From Putridiphycobacter sp045107045 (GTDB taxonomy: Bacteria > Bacteroidota > Bacteroidia > Flavobacteriales_D > Crocinitomicaceae), in NCBI GenBank assembly GCA_045107045.1, contig JBGCFR010000007.1, positions 26,359 through 90,358 on the forward strand: a stretch of DNA of 64,000 nt, read 5' to 3'. The notes below the pieces were generated by a model. That model was given only the letters and a program-made list of their open reading frames with translations, searched no databases and was not told the origin of the DNA. The position numbers and the translations under genes were made by a program. Positions 29,237 to 36,742 of the stretch are shown here, piece after piece; the stretch's first letter is position 1; every line of letters starts with the position of its first letter.

Positions 29237-29421
29237 TAAAAATATGTTACAATAGAGTTGATAAGTATTAACTGCTTTTTTATTGTCATATCTAAATGTG
29301 AATTAATACCAAATTATGAAAAAGACAATGATTTAATTGGTCTACTTAGTAAGAAGATTCCCTAGCTATTCTATAAACTTATAAAATAAAAGTTCGAAAT
29401 TTAATTGTTTATACAAATTGC

Positions 29422-29429
29422 TATATTTG
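29422..29429 (+). promoter_or_regulatory. TAnnTTTG box of the 29437 glycosyltransferase
   Basis: TATATTTG ends seven bases before the ATG at 29437, so the 5' leader would be only a few bases long. Confidence 0.58.
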
Positions 29430-29436
29430 AAGTCGA

Positions 29437-30582
29437 ATGAATTTAAAAACAATAGGGATTAAAGCCAATTATTATCCTGAAAAAAGAAATTTCTCTGAAA
29501 TACCTGTTAAAGGATATAAATTTGAAAAGGTTTTAGATATATACAAACTAATTGCTTACCCATATTTCAAGATTTTAAAAAAAACACATCCACAATGGTT
29601 AAACTTATTTAATGACTTTAACTTTGGGAAGTATAATTGTTTGCATTTTTTTAATGCTGTTAGCTTAGGAAATAAGCCTTGGATAACAACATTTGAATAT
29701 TTTTTACCAAGAGGAGCGCATCCTATTGGTCGATTTCCGAAGGAACATAAATACATAGATAAAGTTTTGAATGCATTAGCAAGTGATTCGTGTAAAAAAA
29801 TTATTGCCATTTCAGAACATGCGAAGCAATCACAACTTGACTATTTAAGTCAATATGACTCGGAAAAGAGTAAAAAAATCATTTCTAAAATAAAAGTATT
29901 ACATCCACCACAAAAAATCATTGTTAGTTCACTCGAAGATAAATTGTATAGTAAAGGTTTGAATCTGGTTTTAGTCGGTGCTGATTTTTTTAGAAAGGGA
30001 GGGCAAGAAGTTTTGCAGGTTATTGATCAATTATTGAATGATGGATCAAATATTAATTTAACGATCGTATCTTCTTTGCAATACGGAGATTATGCATCAA
30101 AAAGCACAGCGGAAGATGTATTGGAAGTGAAAGAAATAATTGCTAGACACGACAGTATTGCTCACCATCATTCTCTCCCTAATTCAGATGTATTAAATTT
30201 GTTTAAAACAGCTGATATTGCATTACTACCATCTTATGATGAAACATACGGTTATTCAGTTTTAGAAGCCCAAGCTTGTGGCTGCCCAGTTGTAACCACA
30301 AATGGCGGAGCGTTTATGGAAATAAATGATAATGATTGTGGGTGGGTGATTGATGTTCCATTAACTAATAATAGATCAATTCCTTATACTGAAAGTGAAA
30401 AAACCACATTTCAATTAACCGTAAAACAAGCTCTAAGAAAAATCATGATGGACGCTTTGAATGATTCTTTAGGATTAAGAAAAAAAGGGGAATTATGTTT
30501 AGAACGAATAAAAAGAGAACATTCTATAGAAAACGCAGCAATGGAGTTAGAAAGAATTTATAATATTGCTCTAAACAATTAG
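29437..30582 (+). CDS. Family 4 glycosyltransferase
   Basis: This is a GT-B glycosyltransferase of 381 residues. The C-terminal domain has LNLVLVGADFFRKGGQEVL (about 172), where a Lys/Gly-rich phosphate-binding loop is expected, and ALLPSYDETYGYSVLEAQACGCPVV (about 267), with the E-x7-E donor motif (ETYGYSVLE). The N-terminal acceptor domain is less conserved. It lies divergent from the CotH-like operon and 72 bases before the next glycosyltransferase on the same strand. Likely a surface polysaccharide enzyme; the sugar is not predictable. Confidence 0.92.
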   Translation: MNLKTIGIKANYYPEKRNFSEIPVKGYKFEKVLDIYKLIAYPYFKILKKTHPQWLNLFNDFNFGKYNCLHFFNAVSLGNKPWITTFEYFLPRGAHPIGRFPKEHKYIDKVLNALASDSCKKIIAISEHAKQSQLDYLSQYDSEKSKKIISKIKVLHPPQKIIVSSLEDKLYSKGLNLVLVGADFFRKGGQEVLQVIDQLLNDGSNINLTIVSSLQYGDYASKSTAEDVLEVKEIIARHDSIAHHHSLPNSDVLNLFKTADIALLPSYDETYGYSVLEAQACGCPVVTTNGGAFMEINDNDCGWVIDVPLTNNRSIPYTESEKTTFQLTVKQALRKIMMDALNDSLGLRKKGELCLERIKREHSIENAAMELERIYNIALNN

Positions 30583-30678
30583 TTCCCTAAGAAATGATAT
30601 ATCTTTGAGAGCTTATTGTAGTTAATCGCGAAAAGATTTCTAAGAATTATCTAATTGATTTGCTTTGGAATACAACCT

Positions 30679-31887
30679 ATGAATTTAAATTTTTTTACAG
30701 CTAAATTTCCATATACTACTGCTGAACCTATTGTTGAGAATGAGTTCCCTTATCTTGCTGACAGTTTTAATAAAATAAAAATTTTCACACATTCTACTTT
30801 TTCAAAACCTGTTTTTAAACGAACAGTACCAGAAAATACTGAAATTGTTGATTTATTTGATTTTAATGAAATAGAATTGACATTCAAATATAAAATTCAA
30901 ATTCTTGCATTCTTTTTAGTAGAATTTGTCAATTGCCCAAATAAACGTTTTTTTATAAAAAAAGCAAAATTGTGGTTAAGTTATTTAAAAATAGCTGCTA
31001 AAAAAGCAAAGCATATTGAAGATTTTAATTTATTGCTACCAAATTCAGTTAATTATTCATATTGGATGAATGATTGGGCTTTAGTTTTGACCTTCTTAAA
31101 AAGGCGAAAAACAGTTTCGAATTTCGTATTTAGGTGTGGGGGATTTGATATTTGGGATGAACGCCACCCAGGAAATTATTTACCGTTTAGGAGTTTAATT
31201 TATAGATATGCTGATCAAGTAATGCCGAATTCCAAAATCTCAGAGGAATACATTAAATCTAAAACTAAATTTAAGAGTAAAGTAAATCATAAGTATCTGG
31301 GAACAATTGATTGCGGAATGGGTTTCACTGAAGTAGATAATGATATACTTACAATTGTTTCATGTTCAAGTATTATCCCGCTTAAACGTGTAGAGTTAAT
31401 AATAGAAATTTTGGCAAATGTTGAACGTAAGATTAGATGGGTTCACTTTGGTGATGGAAAACAAATGAACGATTTGAAAGTTCTTATCAAAAAGAAATTG
31501 GATAAACATGAAGTTGAGTTAAAAGGAATGATTTCAAATTCAGATATTATGAAATTTTATACTGAAAATTGCATAGACCTGTTTATAACAACAAGTTCTA
31601 CCGAAGGGCTGCCTGTTTCAATTCAGGAAGCAATTAGTTGTGGAATTCCAATTATTGCGACAAATGTAGGCGCAATGACGGAGGTAGTGAATGAAGTAAC
31701 TGGCATATTAATCGAAAAAGATTTTGATGTTCGGGAAGTAGCAAATTTACTTGAAAACTGGCAAAATAGTACATTTAATACTGAAAATAGGAGGGAAGAA
31801 ATCCGACGGTTTTGGCAGTTAAATTTTGATGCTAAGCAAGTTTATCCGAGCTTTATTTCTGATATTAAAAGCATATCGAACTATTAG
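30679..31887 (+). CDS. Family 4 glycosyltransferase
   Basis: This is a GT-B glycosyltransferase of 402 residues. I start at the ATG at 30679 (MNLNFFTAKFPYT); a TTG start at 30655 would add eight residues and looks less natural. The C-terminal domain shows IVSCSSIIPLKRVELIIE (about 233) and LFITTSSTEGLPVSIQEAISCGIPI (about 302), with the E-x7-E motif EGLPVSIQE. It has PNSKISEEY (about 188), typical of the hinge to the second domain. It is probably co-transcribed with the preceding glycosyltransferase, and its last four bases overlap the convergent GT2 gene. Confidence 0.92.
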   Translation: MNLNFFTAKFPYTTAEPIVENEFPYLADSFNKIKIFTHSTFSKPVFKRTVPENTEIVDLFDFNEIELTFKYKIQILAFFLVEFVNCPNKRFFIKKAKLWLSYLKIAAKKAKHIEDFNLLLPNSVNYSYWMNDWALVLTFLKRRKTVSNFVFRCGGFDIWDERHPGNYLPFRSLIYRYADQVMPNSKISEEYIKSKTKFKSKVNHKYLGTIDCGMGFTEVDNDILTIVSCSSIIPLKRVELIIEILANVERKIRWVHFGDGKQMNDLKVLIKKKLDKHEVELKGMISNSDIMKFYTENCIDLFITTSSTEGLPVSIQEAISCGIPIIATNVGAMTEVVNEVTGILIEKDFDVREVANLLENWQNSTFNTENRREEIRRFWQLNFDAKQVYPSFISDIKSISNY

Positions 31888-32891
31888 TTTTTTGATTTAA
31901 TGGAAGAAGTAATTAAGTATTTTACTTTAGAAAAAGAAATCAGACCATTTGTAATGATATAGGAAAGTGCTTTTTGAGGTGAGTAGTCCGCTATGTCGAA
32001 AAAAATTTTTTCTTTTTTTGCCCTTAGAATTTTTGTAATAGCGTTCTTTTCATAACCGCCATTTTTTAACGCTTCTTCAATTACTTTGAAATAAGGTTTT
32101 AATTTATTTAAATCAATTTGTGACACATTGGCCCTTGCCATTGCCCAATGCAAATCTAGCGTTTCATTATTCGGTTGAATTGATAATTGGTTTAGAATGT
32201 ACTTATACACTTTATAATGTCTTGCTTTTTCATCATTTCTGTGCTTAGCAGTTGTGTTTTGACCCTCTATCCGATACTTTATTAAAGGAGTAGGTAGGTT
32301 ATGCATTTTGTAACCCTTAGTACTTAGGTCAAACCATAATACCCAATCTTCTGCCAACTGAAATTCTCTTTTATACACAAGGTCTTCTTTTTGAACTAAG
32401 TCTCTATTTATCATTACAGATGGATGACAAATTTGATTATTAAATACAAGCCCAGTTTTAATCAAAGCATTTGTTTGGTATAGTTTCACTAATTTATTTT
32501 CAATTCCAAAATTATCTTGAAAAGAGCCAACAACGGCTATATTAGGATTGTTTTTAAGATACTCGTACTGAACTTTAAATCTATTATTATAAGCTATATC
32601 GTCAGCGTCCATCCTAGCTATAAAATCACCTTTTGCAGCTTTTATGCCAATATTTAGGGTGTCAACAATACCACTGTTCTCCTTTTTTTCAATAATTATT
32701 ATTCGAGAGTCTTTAAATTCTTTTACTTTTTCAATTGAATTATCAGTTGAACCATCATTGACTACAATGACTTCAAAATCAGTAAAAGATTGTTGCAGAA
32801 TAGATTTTAAAGTATCAGTAATAAATTTTTCGGCATTGTATAACGGAATAATCACTGATATTTGAGTTGGAAGATCCATTATTTTTTCCAT
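31884..32891 (-). CDS. Family 2 glycosyltransferase
   Basis: This is a GT-A family 2 glycosyltransferase of 335 residues. Clear motifs: ISVIIPLYNAEKFITDTLKSI, VVNDGSTDNS (about 45), ARMDADDIAYNNRF (DxD-type, about 92) and LAEDWVLWFDL (about 180), where the ED pair is the usual catalytic-base region. ATG is possible at 32891 or at 32879. It lies just behind the terminator of the T9SS cargo gene, so it must have its own promoter, but no TAnnTTTG box is obvious. Confidence 0.93.
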   Translation of the reverse strand: MEKIMDLPTQISVIIPLYNAEKFITDTLKSILQQSFTDFEVIVVNDGSTDNSIEKVKEFKDSRIIIIEKKENSGIVDTLNIGIKAAKGDFIARMDADDIAYNNRFKVQYEYLKNNPNIAVVGSFQDNFGIENKLVKLYQTNALIKTGLVFNNQICHPSVMINRDLVQKEDLVYKREFQLAEDWVLWFDLSTKGYKMHNLPTPLIKYRIEGQNTTAKHRNDEKARHYKVYKYILNQLSIQPNNETLDLHWAMARANVSQIDLNKLKPYFKVIEEALKNGGYEKNAITKILRAKKEKIFFDIADYSPQKALSYIITNGLISFSKVKYLITSSIKSKN

Positions 32892-32930
32892 AATAATAAA
32901 AAAACCGCTACAAATAGATGTAGCGGTTTT
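32890..32930 (-). terminator. Terminator of the seven-repeat T9SS cargo gene
   Basis: A perfect 12-bp stem (AAAACCGCTACA at 32901-32912 with 32919-32930) and a six-base loop are followed on the minus strand by seven T's and an AT-rich run. It lies 20 bases after the stop at 32950. Confidence 0.92.
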
Positions 32931-32949
32931 ATATTTAATTTAGGTTATT

Positions 32950-35415
32950 TTACTTTGAGACAAATATTTTGTCCGTCTTTAAAATATTTCCGTTTGTATC
33001 TTTTACATGTACAATATACAATCCTTCAGCATAGTCATTTACTATAACTTTATGAACTGAATTCATTGCTGTTGCAGTGTAAACCATTTGTCCAGTTGTA
33101 GAATAAATTGAGACATTATACTGGTTTAGGTCAGTTACAATGTTTACGATATCTGAAGTTGGATTTGGATAAACATTTAATGAAATATTACTTAAGCCAA
33201 TTTGCTTAGAATTCTCATTAGAATTTTGACCAAAAGTAATCTCTCCTTCTTCTTTTTCAGAATCGTTATTGATTTGGTTTAATTCAATAACATTTTGTGG
33301 TTCTAACGAGTTAAACTCATCACCATCATTAAGTGCCATTGCTAAAGTTCCTGGGGTTGTGATAGTACAAGCAGGACCATATGTTCCTTCTACACCATTA
33401 ACTATTGCTAAAACTTCTACACTATATGGAGTGTTCAAATCCACAATTCCAGCAAATCCAAATGAATTACTTTGGAATCCTCTAATACTTTCAACCGGTG
33501 TTGAAACAGTAGCTAAGTTTGTAAACCTGAACTTATATTGTGTCGCACCAGCAACTGACTGAGCTAAAAAGAAAGTGTTAAAGCTAGGAATAACAGTTCC
33601 ACAATCACTTACAACTTGTGTAGTTGGAACACTAGTAGGAGCATTTAATGTACAAGGTGCACCGTAGTTACCCCATATTCCGCCTACTTTGGCTCTTACT
33701 TCTAAAGTATATGAAGCGCCAACTTCTAATAAACCAACACCAGCTAAGGTTGTTGTATGGAATCCTTTCACAACATTTGCATCAGATGCAGAACCAATAC
33801 CAGTAAATTGGAATTCATACTCTGTAGCACCACCAACTGTTGTTACTGTAAACGGATCGTTAAAAGCCGTCAATGTAGCACCACAACTTGTAATTCCAGT
33901 AGTTGGAATTGCAGGAGAAGTTAAAGTACAAACATTTCCATAGTTTCCATAAGCGCCGGCTACTTGAGCTTTTACTCTTACATTATACACTATGTTTTCA
34001 GTTAGCAAACCAAACGTTATCAATTTAGCTTGGTGATTTGGACGTATATATTCAATTGCTGGTGAACCAGGATTAGTTATATCCGTAAACTCAAATGTAT
34101 ATTCAGTTGCTCCAGGCACTACAATAGATCTGAAAGTTTCTGAGAAAGATGTAAGTGTCGCATTACAAGACATTGCATTTAATTCAGGAGTTGGGATTGT
34201 TTGCGGAGAATGTACAAAACAAGATGTACCGTAAATTCCAAAATCACCAGCTACCTCTGCTTTAACTCTAACTCTATACGTTGTATTAGGATCAGTTAAT
34301 CCAGCAGCATTTAAAGAAGTTGTGGTAGTAGCAACAGTAATAGAATCTAATGTGTTTAAACCATCAGTTAGGTTTTCAAAAATGAATCTATATTGTGTTG
34401 CTGAACCTACAGCGTTTGCTGAAATTGGATCAGTATCTGCTATTGTTTGCAATCCACAGCTTGCCACGTCTAAATTAGTTAAAGGAACAATAGTTGGTGT
34501 AAATAATACACAAGTCGCACCATAATTCGTATAAACTGCAGGTAATGCAGTTCCTAATCTTACTCTTACTCTTACATCATATGCAGCAAACGCAGTTGAT
34601 ATTCCTGCAGCTGTTAAAGTAGTTGTTCTTGAACCACTAACGTGTGTTGTTGGTGCACCACCAGCTTGATTCGTATACTCAAATTCATATTCAGATGCAC
34701 CAGGCACGTTAACAGCTTTAAAAGACTGACCGAATGTATTTAATTGTTGCCCACATGCAGCTTCTAAAGATGTAGAAGGTAAACTTGCAGGTGCTTTAAC
34801 TAAGCAAATGCCACCATGAGGTCCAGTAACTCCACCAGTAATAGCTGCTACAGTTACTTCGTATATTGTATTTGTAGTATAAAGACCAGCAGTAGATAAA
34901 CTCATTTTTCTATTAGCTGAAGCAAGCACAGTTGTTGTTACTCCACCACCTTGAGGTGTAAGTCTAAATTCATAACCTGTAGCTCCAAACACTGATTTAC
35001 ATTTAAAGGTTGAGTTAAACAAGGCTAAAGCAGGAGGGTTAATTCCAATACAAGTAGTTAATTCTGAAGTAGGAACTGTTCCTGGTGCGCTAATAACACA
35101 TGAAGCACCCTGTGGACCGTAAGGATTACCTATAGTTTTTGCTCTTACTCTAACATCATAAGAAACTCCATATGTAGTCAAGCCAGCCATGGCCAAAGAA
35201 GCTGTGTGGTAGCCTCTAACAAGAGTAGTAATAGTACCTGAAACTTGTTCAGTAAATTCGAACTCATATTCATCAATATTAGCAATACCATTACATCTAA
35301 TTAGTTCATTAAGAACAGTCATGGTTGTTCCACAATCGTAGGATTCTATCGCTACAGTTTGCGCAGTTGCTGAATAACTTAGTATCAACAGCCATAAGAA
35401 GGAAAATTTTTTCAT
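32950..35415 (-). CDS. T9SS-exported protein with seven Cys-paired repeats
   Basis: This is an 821-residue secreted protein: a signal peptide ending SATAQ (residue 19), then seven tandem repeats of about 93-100 residues (roughly 25-715), then a linker and a T9SS type A sorting domain (LNVYPNPTSDIVNIV to the C-terminus). Each repeat begins with a Cys in a C-G/N-x-x-L-type start, has a G/A-T-E-Y-E/R-F-x-F strand and ends in Y-G-x-x-C, so each could close one disulfide; the fold looks fibronectin-III-like. No catalytic motif is seen. A surface-structural or adhesive role is inferred from the repeats and the export signal. It has its own promoter box and a strong terminator. Confidence 0.88.
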   Translation of the reverse strand: MKKFSFLWLLILSYSATAQTVAIESYDCGTTMTVLNELIRCNGIANIDEYEFEFTEQVSGTITTLVRGYHTASLAMAGLTTYGVSYDVRVRAKTIGNPYGPQGASCVISAPGTVPTSELTTCIGINPPALALFNSTFKCKSVFGATGYEFRLTPQGGGVTTTVLASANRKMSLSTAGLYTTNTIYEVTVAAITGGVTGPHGGICLVKAPASLPSTSLEAACGQQLNTFGQSFKAVNVPGASEYEFEYTNQAGGAPTTHVSGSRTTTLTAAGISTAFAAYDVRVRVRLGTALPAVYTNYGATCVLFTPTIVPLTNLDVASCGLQTIADTDPISANAVGSATQYRFIFENLTDGLNTLDSITVATTTTSLNAAGLTDPNTTYRVRVKAEVAGDFGIYGTSCFVHSPQTIPTPELNAMSCNATLTSFSETFRSIVVPGATEYTFEFTDITNPGSPAIEYIRPNHQAKLITFGLLTENIVYNVRVKAQVAGAYGNYGNVCTLTSPAIPTTGITSCGATLTAFNDPFTVTTVGGATEYEFQFTGIGSASDANVVKGFHTTTLAGVGLLEVGASYTLEVRAKVGGIWGNYGAPCTLNAPTSVPTTQVVSDCGTVIPSFNTFFLAQSVAGATQYKFRFTNLATVSTPVESIRGFQSNSFGFAGIVDLNTPYSVEVLAIVNGVEGTYGPACTITTPGTLAMALNDGDEFNSLEPQNVIELNQINNDSEKEEGEITFGQNSNENSKQIGLSNISLNVYPNPTSDIVNIVTDLNQYNVSIYSTTGQMVYTATAMNSVHKVIVNDYAEGLYIVHVKDTNGNILKTDKIFVSK
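32956..33200 (-). other. T9SS type A C-terminal sorting domain
   Basis: The last 80 or so residues of the repeat protein match the Por-secretion type A domain: LNVYPNPTSDIVNI at the start, IYSTTGQMVYTA in the middle and YAEGLYIVHVKD before the final basic strand. The T9SS machinery recognises this signal at the outer membrane and usually removes it. Confidence 0.88.
33270..35340 (-). repeat. Seven tandem ~95-codon repeats
   Basis: The coding repeats begin at the residue series CGTTM, CIGIN, CGQQL, CGLQT, CNATL, CGATL and CGTVI, each followed about 80 residues later by a second conserved Cys. They are related but divergent at DNA level, so this is an old expansion rather than a recent slippage event. 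Confidence 0.85.
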
Positions 35416-35438
35416 TTTTTTTTTATTATAATTTAGAC

Positions 35439-35446
35439 CAAAGATA
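35439..35446 (-). promoter_or_regulatory. TAnnTTTG box of the repeat protein gene
   Basis: TATCTTTG on the minus strand, 23 bases before the ATG at 35415. Confidence 0.55.
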
Positions 35447-35631
35447 GTTAATTATCGACAAAAGGCAATAATTATGCGATTAATTTTAATAAAAGTATAA
35501 ACTATAAGAACTTGTTTACCCATGATTAACGCAAAATGACTTATCCTTCACATTACAAAATTTAAAGGTTTAACTTTTATGACAAAGATTAAAATATAAT
35601 TAGATGATGATTATACAACCTGATTTTATTA

Positions 35632-35639
35632 TAGATTTG
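35632..35639 (+). promoter_or_regulatory. TAnnTTTG box of the 35650 acyltransferase
   Basis: TAGATTTG, ten bases before the ATG at 35650. Confidence 0.55.
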
Positions 35640-35649
35640 CACAATAAAA

Positions 35650-36726
35650 ATGGGAATTCTAAGGACATTATTGGCTTTATCTGTCGTTTTAGCGCATAGT
35701 AGCTCTCTATTTGGAATTGAATTAGTTGGCGGGCAATTAGCGGTGCAGTCATTTTATATGATTTCAGGTTTTTATATGACAATGGTACTTAATGAAAAGT
35801 ATGTGGCGGCCAATTCAAGCTATAAGTTGTTTATTACCAACCGAATTTTGAGATTGTTACCTGTTTATTGGGTAGTTCTGGTTTTAGCGGTACTACTGTC
35901 CTTAATTATCTTCTTTGATGATAATTCATCTATTTTGACACCTTTTCACATGTTTCAAGAATTCGGTAATGTCATGAGTATTCCATCTATCATTTTCATC
36001 ATTATAGCTAATTTAATTACTCTTTTTCAAGATTGGATTGTTTTTTTAGGATTAAACCTGAGTACTGGAGGTTTATTTTTTACCAGTAGTTTTTTGGATA
36101 CCAATCCATTGCTCTATAAATTTCTATTCATTCCGCAAGCTTGGACAATTGGTGTAGAAATTACATTTTATTTGATCGCGCCCTTTATAGTTAGAAGAAA
36201 ATTGAAACTAATTATTGTACTCATAATTAGTTCCGTGCTTTTACGGATTCTATTAATGCAAAATGGATTTAATCACGATCCTTGGACTTATAGGTTTTTT
36301 CCAACGGAATTGGTTTTCTTTCTACTGGGAACCATTGCATTTCATCTTTACAAGAAGGTTTCTAAACAAAAGATATCAAAGAATATTTTGATAGGTATTT
36401 ACTGTTTCGTATTCCTAAGTACTTTTATATACAGTCGAATTGATATGGAATATAAAATGATTTGCTATTTGGTTATTTTCTTATGCTCAATGCCATTTGT
36501 ATTTCTATTGAGTAAAAATTGGAAAATTGATCGGTATATCGGTGAGCTTTCATACCCCATTTACATTTCCCATATGTTAGTATCAACTTTTATTACCTAT
36601 TTTAAAGTGCCATTATACGGTGGGAAAACATTTATACTGGTCTTAATAACTATCATTCTGTCTGTTATATTGAATGAGTTAGTTGCAAAAAAGGTTGAAG
36701 TCATTCGACAAAAAAGAATTAAATAA
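35650..36726 (+). CDS. Acyltransferase-3 family membrane protein
   Basis: This is an OafA-type acyltransferase-3 protein of 358 residues and about ten membrane helices. Unlike the relative at 8617-9729 it keeps the catalytic R-x10-H pair: Arg5 in MGILRTLLALSVVLAH and His16. It also has ITNRILRLLPVYW (about 59), QAWTIGVEITFYLIAP (about 162) and a C-terminal YPIYISHMLVS (about 297). It probably adds acetyl or another acyl group to a surface sugar. It stands alone on the plus strand between two T9SS cargo genes. Confidence 0.93.
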   Translation: MGILRTLLALSVVLAHSSSLFGIELVGGQLAVQSFYMISGFYMTMVLNEKYVAANSSYKLFITNRILRLLPVYWVVLVLAVLLSLIIFFDDNSSILTPFHMFQEFGNVMSIPSIIFIIIANLITLFQDWIVFLGLNLSTGGLFFTSSFLDTNPLLYKFLFIPQAWTIGVEITFYLIAPFIVRRKLKLIIVLIISSVLLRILLMQNGFNHDPWTYRFFPTELVFFLLGTIAFHLYKKVSKQKISKNILIGIYCFVFLSTFIYSRIDMEYKMICYLVIFLCSMPFVFLLSKNWKIDRYIGELSYPIYISHMLVSTFITYFKVPLYGGKTFILVLITIILSVILNELVAKKVEVIRQKRIK

Positions 36727-36742
36727 TCACTAAATAGATATT

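Noticed and set aside
29209..29436. Possible small RNA in the 228-base divergent region
   Set aside because: Only two divergent promoter boxes are visible; no hairpin with T-tract or conserved structure can be claimed.
32950..35415. CRISPR-like repeat in the seven-repeat gene
   Set aside because: The repeats are long, divergent and in frame, so they are protein repeats.
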